Shown here piece after piece: positions 55,445-63,429 of a stretch of DNA of 64,000 bases. The notes beneath the pieces are model-generated. The model worked only from the letters and a program-made list of their open reading frames with translations. It was not told the origin of the DNA and ran no database searches. Made by a program: the position numbers and the translations under genes. Source of the DNA: Acidobacteriaceae bacterium KBS 83 (GTDB taxonomy: Bacteria; Acidobacteriota; Terriglobia; Terriglobales; Acidobacteriaceae); contig KB906737.1 of the NCBI GenBank assembly GCA_000381585.1, forward strand, positions 558,001 to 622,000. Reading direction: 5' to 3'. The first letter of the stretch is position 1; every line of letters begins with the position of its first letter.

Positions 55445-56695
55445 ATGCGCTTTGAACTTTTCATTGCGGCGCGGTATCTGCGGGCCAAGCGCCGGCAAGC
55501 TGTGGTGGGGGTGATCACAGCCATCTCGGTCGCCGGCGTCGCTGCCGGTGTGGCCGCGCTGATCATTGCGCTGGCGATCACGACCGGGATGCGGCGCGAC
55601 CTGCAGGATCGCCTGCTTGGATCCACGTCGCATGTCGAGCTGATGCGCACGGCTGGCGACGGCATCCGCGAGTGGCGGCCGCTGCTGGCGCGGCTTGGAA
55701 AATTGCCGCATGTCCGAGCCGACGCCCCGGGGCTCTACGGGCAGGTGCTGGTCTCGCGCGGGGCCCGTTCCGGCGGCCTGATGATCAAGGGCGTGCTGCC
55801 GGACGAGGAGCGCCACGTCACCGACCTGCTGGACATGGTGAAGCTTGGCTCGGCGCAGGCGCTGGAGCCGGCACCCTCTCGCACGCCAGGCGATACCGCG
55901 CCGCTGCCGCCGATCGTCATCGGGCAGGACCTAGCCACCACGCTTGATGCCAACGTCGGCGATACCGTGCTGGTGACCAGCCCGCAGGGCGAGCTGACAC
56001 CGCTGGGCATCGTGCCCAAGTTCCAGCGCTACTACGTCGCCGGCATCTTCCACTCCGGCTTCTACCAGTACGACTCCAGCCTGGGCTTCATCCGGCTCGA
56101 GGATGCACAGCATCTGCTGGGCGAGCCCGATCTCATCTCGGTGATCGCCTTCAAGGTCGACGATCTCTATCACGCGGATACGATCGGGCGGGAGATCGAG
56201 CAGGCCGCCGGTCCGGGATTCCTGACCACGAACTGGATGGAGCAGAACCGCGAACTCTTCCGCGCGCTGCGGCTGGAGCAGATCGTCACCTTCATCGTGA
56301 TCGGGCTGATCGTGTGCGTGGCCGCGCTGAACATCCTGATCGCGCTGACCATGATGGTGATGGAGAAGACGCGCGATATCGCGGTGCTGATGAGCTTCGG
56401 AGTGCGGGCGGAGCAGGTGCGACGGATCTTTCTGCTGCAGGGCCTTCTGATCAGCGCGGTCGGCACGGCGCTCGGGCTGGTGCTGGGCTACGCGGCCTCC
56501 TGGGCCGGGGGACATTACCGCTTCATACGCTTGCCGGGCGATGTGTATTCGATCGACTACCTGCCCTTTGCCCCGCGCATCTCTGACGCGGTGATCGTCG
56601 CGGCAATGGCGCTGGGTGTTTCGCTGGTGGCTACACTCTATCCTTCGCGCTCCGCGGCGCGGGTGCTGCCAGCCGAGGCGCTACGGTACGAGTAG
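55445..56695 (+). CDS. LolC/LolE-type ABC permease
   Basis: A 416-residue FtsX-type permease. The N-terminus FELFIAARYLRAKRRQAVVG, the first helix, a large periplasmic MacB-PCD-like domain (IKGVLPDEERHVTDLLDM) and three C-terminal helices with MSFGVRAEQVRRIFLLQG are the LolC/LolE pattern. It releases lipoproteins from the inner membrane to LolA with the LolD ATPase. The expected lolD is 6.7 kb downstream rather than adjacent. Single permease; the organism may use one LolCE-like homodimer. Confidence 0.9.
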   Translation: MRFELFIAARYLRAKRRQAVVGVITAISVAGVAAGVAALIIALAITTGMRRDLQDRLLGSTSHVELMRTAGDGIREWRPLLARLGKLPHVRADAPGLYGQVLVSRGARSGGLMIKGVLPDEERHVTDLLDMVKLGSAQALEPAPSRTPGDTAPLPPIVIGQDLATTLDANVGDTVLVTSPQGELTPLGIVPKFQRYYVAGIFHSGFYQYDSSLGFIRLEDAQHLLGEPDLISVIAFKVDDLYHADTIGREIEQAAGPGFLTTNWMEQNRELFRALRLEQIVTFIVIGLIVCVAALNILIALTMMVMEKTRDIAVLMSFGVRAEQVRRIFLLQGLLISAVGTALGLVLGYAASWAGGHYRFIRLPGDVYSIDYLPFAPRISDAVIVAAMALGVSLVATLYPSRSAARVLPAEALRYE

Positions 56696-57014
56696 GACTG
56701 GCCATCCGGGCGGATGCGACTGCGGTACGAGCTGCTGACCGACCTGATGGAAGGCGTTGCAGGACAGGTAACCTGACCACCACCCCTCCCCCTCCCGCCA
56801 CCAGAGGCCGGCTACGAAGCTGTTTCTTTTCTTTGGGTTAGGCCATCTTCCGTAGGCTAAAAATGTCATTTCAAAAGACTTGCGCGTAAATATGTCTTTC
56901 TAAACAGTTTATAGACAGTGATATGCCCTATTCGCGGTGCGGTCGGGTGCTCCCGCGGGCAAACATCTCATTCCACGGACGTTGCAGCTAAATTTTTCCA
57001 GATAAAAGACTTAC
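56696..57014. other. Gene-free stretch
   Basis: About 320 bases after lolC/E without a supported gene. AT-rich around 56860-56925. No tRNA or clear repeat seen. It leads into the stem-loop at 57015. Confidence 0.4.
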
Positions 57015-57055
57015 GGGGCTCCCGCCCGGGATCTGCCGTGGGCGGGATTTGCCCC
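57015..57055. ncRNA. Strong stem-loop, possible structured leader
   Basis: GGGGC then TCCCGCCC pair with GGGCGGGA then GCCCC across a 12-base loop, with a three-T bulge on the right arm: 13 base pairs in all. It ends 33 bases before a small ORF with a ribosome site, so it could be an attenuator or leader. It lacks a T-run, so a plain terminator is less likely. Confidence 0.35.
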
Positions 57056-57087
57056 TAATTCAAGAGTAGCAATTTGAGGGGAATTAA

Positions 57088-57234
57088 ATGGCAGGTTTGT
57101 TTGAGGGCCTATCGAGAGGAAAACCCAATCCGGGAAATCCCGGATTGCGCGTTCGGGAGGACTCGAATTGGAGTTGGCCAGTTTTGGGCCCTCGAGTGGA
57201 GGGACGACTAAGCAGTTTGTGCAGTGGGCGCTAA
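57088..57234 (+). CDS. Possible small ORF, 48 codons
   Basis: GAGGGG lies 6 bases before the ATG. The product begins MAGLFEGLSRGKPNPGNP and is glycine/proline/arginine-rich. Its middle holds a perfect inverted repeat at 57126-57147 (CAATCCGGGA, AA, TCCCGGATTG). Its last 27 bases overlap the minus-strand ORF below. Either this or that gene, or both, could be real; there is no homology evidence. Confidence 0.22.
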   Translation: MAGLFEGLSRGKPNPGNPGLRVREDSNWSWPVLGPRVEGRLSSLCSGR

Positions 57235-57423
57235 AACGTGGACTTTGCCGCCATTTGCCTGCCAGACCTCATACCAGATGCCATGCGACAGATCATCAGG
57301 ATTGACCGATAACTGCTTCCACATGCGTTCGATATCCTCTGTTGTGCAGTTGCCGGTTGCAAGATGGTGCCACTGGCCTCCTTCCCCCTTGAGGGCGAAG
57401 AACGAAACGATTGACGTGATCAC
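57208..57423 (-). CDS. Small hypothetical protein, 71 residues
   Basis: A GTG start at 57423 gives a protein of natural composition: ITSIVSFFALKGEGGQWHHL, then ERMWKQLSVNPDDLSHGIWY and EVWQANGGKVHVLAPT. It has no signal peptide, no membrane helix and no family I know. No ribosome site is visible upstream of the GTG. It lies between the gene-free stretch and the methyltransferase on the same strand. Confidence 0.5.
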   Translation of the reverse strand: MITSIVSFFALKGEGGQWHHLATGNCTTEDIERMWKQLSVNPDDLSHGIWYEVWQANGGKVHVLAPTAQTA

Positions 57424-57539
57424 GGATAAAGTTTACGGCACTTCATGTTTCCCGCTGCCACGTGGAAATCGCGTCAGAATTGTGAAGATCGCTTGATGGG
57501 TCGCGCCGAATCTGCGGTTTAGGCGGTGATTGTAGAGGG

Positions 57540-58337
57540 TCAAGATCGACGTCGCGCAACGTAAAGGCTTGTGACCATATTGCGAGTCACACACCCATGG
57601 AACTCGTCGCGTGCAACACGATGCAGCTCAGTAAGCACGGCCTCGCGGTCGGGGCGGATGTTGATGTTGGAATAGGTCGCATAGAGGGCAACGGTTTGAT
57701 TAGCGTCGAGTACGAGTGACCATGCGCTGGTTCGGTGATCAACGATGTCGAATGCTTGGGTCCGCTCCAGCGCCGCCACTCTGGCCTCAGTATCGAGAGC
57801 GAAAGGAATTTCCCCGTTGCCATCCGAAGGGCTCGAAGGACCTTTGAGAAGTTCTTTGGTTGCTTCGTGGAAGGGATCCAGGCGATGTGAATCGCCGAAC
57901 ACGTTCCAGACCATTGCCCACCACCCGCCCCGACGGAGCAGTCTGGCCACCTTGGCCAAGGCAACGTCCTCTGCTAACCAATGGAATGCGGTGGCGCTGA
58001 CACCGAGATCAAAGCTGGCCTCTTGCAACACGGCCTCTTCGAACGTCGCAGCCAACACTGTGAGAGCCTTGTCCTGCGTGGTCTCCCTAAGGAAGGCTGC
58101 GAGGCGATCATCGGGCTCTACGGCAACCAGTGGGTTGGCACCCAGCTCGAGTAGACGGTGAGTCGCCGTTCCCGTCCCGGCTCCAATCTCAAATGTAACC
58201 GCATTGGGCGCGAGACCACAGCGCTCGCACAGGAGATCAAACACCCAGTCCGGGTATGCGGGTCGCGCAGCATGATAGCCGCCGGGATCAAGCCCGAAGG
58301 CCTGGCGGCCAAACGTTCTGTGGATGGATTCTTTCAT
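57540..58337 (-). CDS. Class I SAM-dependent methyltransferase
   Basis: A 265-residue methyltransferase. SAM motif I reads VTFEIGAGTGTATHRLLELG (residues about 47-66), the acidic end of strand 2 is AVEPDDRL, and FDLGVSATAFHWL is motif IV. The N-terminal FGRQAFGLDPGGYHAARPAYP places it in the small-molecule methyltransferase group. Its ATG overlaps the stop of a 44-codon upstream ORF (ATGA). Substrate unknown. Confidence 0.9.
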   Translation of the reverse strand: MKESIHRTFGRQAFGLDPGGYHAARPAYPDWVFDLLCERCGLAPNAVTFEIGAGTGTATHRLLELGANPLVAVEPDDRLAAFLRETTQDKALTVLAATFEEAVLQEASFDLGVSATAFHWLAEDVALAKVARLLRRGGWWAMVWNVFGDSHRLDPFHEATKELLKGPSSPSDGNGEIPFALDTEARVAALERTQAFDIVDHRTSAWSLVLDANQTVALYATYSNINIRPDREAVLTELHRVARDEFHGCVTRNMVTSLYVARRRS

Positions 58338-58468
58338 TCGAAGTACCGGTGGTCTGTGCGAAGAATGCTTACCTGCGGAGGTTGTGTCTTGATTCCTTCG
58401 CTTGTTCTTGAAAAGCCCAGGGGCTTATATCTCTCCAGTGGGTGCTCCGGATCGAAGGTTGATTTCAT
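58334..58468 (-). CDS. Possible 44-codon leader ORF coupled to the methyltransferase
   Basis: It starts MKSTFDPEHPLERYKPLGF and stops as ATGA over the methyltransferase start. Its first codons and upstream flank copy those of the gene that starts at 61213 (TTCGGC-A-ATGAAATC), so the start region was probably duplicated from there. No homology for the remainder. Confidence 0.25.
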   Translation of the reverse strand: MKSTFDPEHPLERYKPLGFSRTSEGIKTQPPQVSILRTDHRYFE

Positions 58469-58504
58469 TAGCCGAATCGCAATTGCAATGCCTTAGACGT
58501 TCTT

Positions 58505-58546
58505 CTACTGGTCGCGCCCAACGGAGAGCATAGATCGGTAGGGCTT
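58505..58546 (-). pseudogene. C-terminal relic of a paralog of the gene at 59882-61213
   Basis: The minus strand reads KPYRSMLSVGRDQ and stop, against KPFRSMLLVGRDQ and stop at the end of the intact gene. About 42 bases are conserved at DNA level. Only 36 bases separate its stop from the copied start at 58468, so two boundaries of lost tandem copies seem preserved. Confidence 0.6.
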
Positions 58547-58865
58547 TTGCATTCGTCGCACTGGCAGACACAATAGGTCACTCACAATGGGTCATTCTTG
58601 GTCTCGTTCTTTTTGAGCAGTCGCCGCAACTCAGTGGATGCTGCGCGGTTCGGCGACCAGCGGCTTAAGCCAAACGCACTCTTTTCTCTTCGGCTGTCAG
58701 CTCTGCCCCCACCAGCCGGCTCCCTTCTAAGGTTGATGTGACGCTGATCACAATCGAAAGTGATTGAACGCAGTACGCATTGCCTGCTTGTCGAGCGAAG
58801 ATAGTCGCATGAATGGCACACGAGCAAACAGCGCAACTGCATCAGAGATAACGGAGGCTCCCCTA
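58547..58865. other. Non-coding stretch upstream of the UspA gene
   Basis: About 319 bases without a supported gene. The right end holds the UspA ribosome site (GGAGG at 58852). Otherwise I see nothing. Confidence 0.4.
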
Positions 58866-59750
58866 ATGGAGGCGTGGACACGCCCCACCCGCATTCTGCT
58901 GGTCACCGACCTTACTGATCTGCAGCGGACCCTTCCCGTGACGATAGACCAGGCTAAGAGTTATGGCGCAGAAATCCTGCTGGCCTATGTGCTGCCTGAC
59001 TTTGCATCCCCGCCGGCCGCGCCATCTCTGCTCGTGTACTCCCAACCAGAGCTCCATCGCCAACATGGCGAGCGCATCCTGCTAGCAGCCGCGCGCGAGG
59101 CGGAAGCTGCGGGCGTACGCTGCACCTGGAAGATATCGAGCGGCGATGTGGTCGAGCAGATCGAAGCCGTCGTTGACGAGTGGAAGCCGGGCCGCGTTGT
59201 CGTCGGTTCGCATGGCGAGACCAAGTTCTGCCTGGGAATTCTCGGGTCTACAGCAGAGCGACTGTTTCAGCGGCTTGGGGTGCCGGTGCTAGCCGTCGGC
59301 CCAGAGGTGCGCTCCCACTCAAGGCAGCTGCCAAAGGGCATACGCGTGCTCGCGCCTATCTCGCTCAAGCGGGAATCACCCGGCGTGCGCAGTTTTGCAG
59401 CCGAATTCGCTGCGGCTCATGATGCTGATATGACTCTGCTTCATGTGATCCCGAATGAGCTCGAGGAGAACCCCTCGGCGGCCCGCATCGCGAGCTTTGA
59501 GCGGCAAATGCTTGACAACTTCGTTCCTGCATCTTTGGGAACTCGGAGGCCTTCCTGCGTCGTCAAAATCGGCAGGGCGATTGAGACGATTCTGAACCAC
59601 GCAACCAACGGAGGCTTCGATCTGATTCTCCTCGGCAGCACATCCTCTTCCTCTTTTGTCCCGAAACTCGTGCCCGGAACCGCCTATGGCGTCCTATGCG
59701 GCGCTCCCTGCCCTGTGCTGATTCTCAAGCAGACCGCCGACGCTCCCTGA
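58866..59750 (+). CDS. Tandem universal stress protein (UspA)
   Basis: A 294-residue protein of two UspA domains. Domain 1 (RPTRILLVTDLTDLQ) ends in VVVGSHGETKFCLGILGSTA, close to the G-x2-G-x9-G-S/T ATP-binding motif. Domain 2 (IRVLAPISLKRESPG) ends in ILLGSTSSSSFVPKLVPGTA, a weaker match. GGAGG lies 9 bases before the ATG at 58866; upstream in-frame starts add only a low-complexity tail. Likely a cytosolic nucleotide-binding stress protein. Confidence 0.87.
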   Translation: MEAWTRPTRILLVTDLTDLQRTLPVTIDQAKSYGAEILLAYVLPDFASPPAAPSLLVYSQPELHRQHGERILLAAAREAEAAGVRCTWKISSGDVVEQIEAVVDEWKPGRVVVGSHGETKFCLGILGSTAERLFQRLGVPVLAVGPEVRSHSRQLPKGIRVLAPISLKRESPGVRSFAAEFAAAHDADMTLLHVIPNELEENPSAARIASFERQMLDNFVPASLGTRRPSCVVKIGRAIETILNHATNGGFDLILLGSTSSSSFVPKLVPGTAYGVLCGAPCPVLILKQTADAP

Positions 59751-59881
59751 GGGGACGGAGCCTTCCTTGGGCGATTGTCCGAGACCCAGGTTAACGCAAT
59801 CCAGCACGCCTATGCCTTATAGGATTGAAGGCTCATACCCTGTGCGCATGAAGTGCTGATTGCAGGGTCTTCGACGCTCTT

Positions 59882-61213
59882 CTACTGGTCGCGGCCAACG
59901 AGGAGCATGGATCGGAAGGGCTTCGGGCGACCGAGTTTGAAGGCCGGAATGTACTTCCATCCGGCGGCTGCGGCCACCCAATCCTTGTTGAATTCTGCGC
60001 TCGGCGCGTTGGCTGCCTGTGGGACTGCGTCCTTATCGAGAAGTGGAGTCATGATGCGGGCGGACCTCACCTTGCCGGCTTCGTCGACGACCAGCTCCAT
60101 CTGCTTCGCTTCGGCCCAGTGTTTGGCATTCTGTGCGGGCGGAATTCGGAGCAGGATCTGCAGCGGGGCAGTATCTGCGTGCTCCGAGTGCTCATAGTGT
60201 TCATACTGGCTCGGTGAGCTGAACCCGGAATCAGAGCCCACTCGCTCATAGATCTCCGCGCGTTGCGACTGCCGAAATGGCAGCACGTTGTGAGAAACGC
60301 CATCCACCTGCGCGCGAAGGCCGCGGGCCTGCGCATCTACGATCGCGGTACGGATACGATTGAGATCCGATGACGGCCACATTTCGGCGAGCGTCTTCCA
60401 GGCTTCCTGCTCGCGGCCGCTGTAGAGATAGCACCACACAATCTCCAGCACCTTGACCTTTGTCGCCAGGAGACCCTGGGGCTGGTCTTTCATCCACTGC
60501 TCGTTCGGTAGTTTGCCGTCGCTCTGCCTGAAGTCGTTCAGTGGCCGCGCATCGAGCTGGGAACGAAGCGTCTCGATCTCACGATCAAAGTACGGCCGAA
60601 ATTCCGAATTGACGTCGATCAGCTTCTTCTTTTCAAACCGCAAAGCGACTGTTGGAGCCGCGTCAAAGGCATCGAGCGGCAAGCCTTCAAAGCCTCGTAT
60701 CGCAGCAGCGTCGGTGGTCCAGATTTCTACGCTTCCATCGAGCATGGTATCGGCGGCACTGAAGAAGTCTTCGCCGGTAATGGTCCGCAACAGTTGCGGC
60801 GGCTTGCTCAGTGAATAGATTTCATATTTGATTTGCGGGTCCGTGTCGGAGGCTTTGAGTTGAAAGGCGACGACGAGGGAGCCGAGACCGAGATCGGCGC
60901 CCATGACATCGATGTCAACCTGCGCCGCATCGGGAACAACCACGAGATCGCGCTTATGCCAGGTGAGTTTTGCCTGGCAGGATCGAGCGGCGAATCCCTT
61001 CGTCTTTGCTGCCCCGACGGAGACGGCGATGTCATGGTTTGCTGTGCCCTTCGGCAAGGTTCCATGGAAGCTGCCATCCCCCTTGTTGCATACCAGGAAG
61101 CGCGTCGGGTTGGTAGCGAAGCGTGTGGGAGAGCCGGCTTGCGCGCGAGCGATGGAGACAACGGAAAGGCAACAACAAAGCGCCGAGAGGGATGCCCGAG
61201 CGAGAGATTTCAT
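59882..61213 (-). CDS. Exported protein with TonB-C-like C-terminus
   Basis: A 443-residue protein with a signal peptide (KSLARASLSALCCCLSVVSIARA) starting at 61213. The middle is beta-rich with no known family. The C-terminus (QMELVVDEAGKVRSARIMTP; AAAGWKYIPAFKLGRP) resembles the TonB C-terminal fold found in acidobacterial periplasmic proteins. A relic of a paralog with the same ending is at 58505-58546. The frame upstream of 61213 is not supported. Divergent from the lipocalin-like gene. Function unknown. Confidence 0.75.
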   Translation of the reverse strand: MKSLARASLSALCCCLSVVSIARAQAGSPTRFATNPTRFLVCNKGDGSFHGTLPKGTANHDIAVSVGAAKTKGFAARSCQAKLTWHKRDLVVVPDAAQVDIDVMGADLGLGSLVVAFQLKASDTDPQIKYEIYSLSKPPQLLRTITGEDFFSAADTMLDGSVEIWTTDAAAIRGFEGLPLDAFDAAPTVALRFEKKKLIDVNSEFRPYFDREIETLRSQLDARPLNDFRQSDGKLPNEQWMKDQPQGLLATKVKVLEIVWCYLYSGREQEAWKTLAEMWPSSDLNRIRTAIVDAQARGLRAQVDGVSHNVLPFRQSQRAEIYERVGSDSGFSSPSQYEHYEHSEHADTAPLQILLRIPPAQNAKHWAEAKQMELVVDEAGKVRSARIMTPLLDKDAVPQAANAPSAEFNKDWVAAAAGWKYIPAFKLGRPKPFRSMLLVGRDQ

Positions 61214-61351
61214 TGGCCGAATCGCGATTGCAAAAGGCTGAAGCAGAATACACTGGCGGTCACGGACCATGCCCGGATTATCCTGATTCGCGCCGATATC
61301 GAAATCCATGACAAGCCAGTGACCGATGAGGGGCAGTCGAAGGAGACATGC

Positions 61352-61828
61352 ATGGCGGCACGAGCGTGGTGGATGGTGGCCGTTGCAGTGGCGCTCAGCG
61401 GAGCATCGCTGGCACAGCCGGCGAAGACAAAAGAACCAGCCGCGGGTGCTGACAAGGAGAAGTTGATCGGCGCGTGGCATCTGGTTTCGATGAAAGAGCC
61501 AGCGGCGGACGGGAAATTGCATGACGTAGCAGACAGGACCGGAACGCTAATCTACACGCGTGACGGGCACATGTCGGTGCAGATCATGTACCCGAAGTCG
61601 GAGGCGGCGCTCTCCAACAACTATGTTCTGAATGGGTATGAGGCCTCCTTCGGCAGCTACGAGGTAAATGAGAAGGCGCATACGGTGACGCATCATGTGA
61701 TGGGATCGCTCACTCGGCAACTTGTGGGAAAAGACCTTACCCGGGTGTACCGGTTTTCGGAAGGGCGCCTGATCATTCAATCGGCCCGGCCGGACGAACA
61801 CTGGTCGGTGACTTGGAAACACTACTGA
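61352..61828 (+). CDS. Exported lipocalin-like protein
   Basis: A 158-residue protein with a signal peptide (RAWWMVAVAVALSGASLA). The core begins KLIGAWHLVSMKEPAADG and continues TLIYTRDGHMSVQIMYP; EASFGSYEVNEKAHTVTHHV and LTRVYRFSEGRLIIQSA follow. This is the lipocalin-like (PF13924-type) pattern, a beta-barrel binding an unknown ligand. AAGGAG precedes the ATG. Ligand and partner are unknown. Confidence 0.85.
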   Translation: MAARAWWMVAVAVALSGASLAQPAKTKEPAAGADKEKLIGAWHLVSMKEPAADGKLHDVADRTGTLIYTRDGHMSVQIMYPKSEAALSNNYVLNGYEASFGSYEVNEKAHTVTHHVMGSLTRQLVGKDLTRVYRFSEGRLIIQSARPDEHWSVTWKHY

Positions 61829-61998
61829 CGGGCGCTGCTCAGGATGGCATCGGTTGTGTTTAAGGATCGTCCCTTTTGCGCTGAAGTGCTGAAATGCGGA
61901 TTCGCGGGATGAAATTGTGCTGATTCGCGGTAACGTGATCTCGATGTTGATCCCACCCTTCGCTTTTGCTCAGGATGGGCACGCTCGTAGGAGGCACG

Positions 61999-62802
61999 AT
62001 GCAATTGACCCGGGAGCAGCAGCCGGCATTGACGTTGTTTGCGGTGGGGATTATCGGGCTCGGCGTGCTGGGCCTGATCTATGGGGACTTCGCGATGGTA
62101 TGGCAACCGGTGGCGTCGTGGGTGCCGGGCCGGACGGCGCTGGCGTACCTGGCCGCGGTGGTGATGCTGGTGGGCGGGGCCGGGCTTCTGTTCGAGACGA
62201 CGGTGCGGTGGGCGGTGCGGCTGCTGTTTGTCTATTGCATTGTGTGGGCGCTGTTGAAAGTGCCGGCTCTGGTTGTCGCTCCGCAGATTGAAGGCGTGTG
62301 GCTGGGCTTCGGTGAGCTGGCGGTGCTGCTGGCGGGTGCATGGGTGCTGTTTGCGCGGCTCGGCGACGTGGGCGAAGAGGGTGTGTGGAGATTCGTATCC
62401 GGTGATCACGGCGTGCGCGCAGCGCGCATTCTGTTTGGCGTGTTCCTGATTCCGATCGGGCTCTCGCACCTGATGTATGTGAAGGAGACGGTGGCGCTGG
62501 TGCCCGAGTGGCTTCCCTATCGAGTGGGATGGGCGTATCTGACGGGCGCGGGGCAGATCGCGTGCGGGCTGGGCGTGCTGTTCGGCGTGCTGCCGCGGGT
62601 AGCTGCGGCGTGCGAGGCGGGGATGATCAGCATCTTTGCGCTGCTGGTGTGGCTGCCGAGAGTGGTCGCCGCGCCGAAGGTGCGGCTTCCGTGGACTGCG
62701 TTCTGGATCACTTGGGTGATTGGCGCGGCGGCCTGGGTGATGGCGGCAAATATTGGGGCTCGGCGAGCCGCTGGGGTGCGAGAAGCTGTTGTTGCGCCAT
62801 GA
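61999..62802 (+). CDS. Seven- to eight-helix hypothetical membrane protein
   Basis: A 267-residue integral membrane protein. GGAGG lies 5 bases before the ATG at 61999. Seven or eight hydrophobic helices (ALTLFAVGIIGLGVLGLIYG; ALAYLAAVVMLVGGAGLLF; AYLTGAGQIACGLGVLFGVL) suggest a DoxX-like duplicated bundle. No catalytic motif. Role unknown. Confidence 0.8.
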   Translation: MQLTREQQPALTLFAVGIIGLGVLGLIYGDFAMVWQPVASWVPGRTALAYLAAVVMLVGGAGLLFETTVRWAVRLLFVYCIVWALLKVPALVVAPQIEGVWLGFGELAVLLAGAWVLFARLGDVGEEGVWRFVSGDHGVRAARILFGVFLIPIGLSHLMYVKETVALVPEWLPYRVGWAYLTGAGQIACGLGVLFGVLPRVAAACEAGMISIFALLVWLPRVVAAPKVRLPWTAFWITWVIGAAAWVMAANIGARRAAGVREAVVAP

Positions 62803-62807
62803 GGGAA

Positions 62808-63335
62808 CTACTCAACGTCAAAGACACGCTCCGGATGTTGGCGGGCATACCGAATCCAGGCATCGTAGATCGATGATTTGCCGGAAGGCGTTTTGTGAAG
62901 CGCTATAGCCTTTCGATCAAGTTCTTCCGCAAATTGCTTCACGCCTTTCCGTTTAAGCATCTCGTCATAATCACCAATGTCTGCCCATTCGGAAATAAGA
63001 GGCGTCATCAGTTCCTTCGCTTCGTGGAAACACCAGGCGAGTTCGCCCAACCCCAATTCAATGAGGCCTGCCTCAGTTTCAGCTACGAGACCAGGTTCGC
63101 CAAAATTCCGAAATGCCAGGTAATGCTATCCAGAGTCAGGCTCACGTCCAGCCAGTGCGTCGCCGCCATGGCTCGGAGCCCGGGAGGGAGCGTTGTGAGG
63201 ATTTGTGCACTCGCCATCTGAGGCGTACGGGTTAGCGTCCGCACGGACGGAGAGGATTGTGAATAGCTCTTTTTCCAGCCCAGCGTCGTCTTTGCGGAGG
63301 GCTGGCCATCGTTCGACTTTGGCGGCTTCGTCCAT
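62808..63335 (-). pseudogene. Hypothetical gene, twice frameshifted
   Basis: Three frames join into one natural-looking protein of about 176 residues: first MDEAAKVERWPALRKDDAGL to about 63220, then ILTTLPPGLRAMAATHWLDV and DSITWHFG to about 63110, then NFGEPGLVAETEAGLIELGL through CFHEAKELMTPLISEWADIG to the stop at 62808. The change at 63110 is in a run of T. It may be related to DMP19/DUF4375-like proteins, but this is tentative. Decay or sequence error. Confidence 0.6.
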
Positions 63336-63429
63336 GGCCCTTTGAGTTTAGTAAGTGCCGCCAGCGATGCCCCTGCACGGAAGTGGCAGTCGATGGTCAC
63401 TGTTTTGTACTTTCGCACTCCCCCTCTAA

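Noticed and set aside
60833-61351. Upstream extension of the lipocalin-like gene frame
   Set aside because: Runs antisense to the gene starting at 61213; signal peptide and ribosome site fix the start at 61352.
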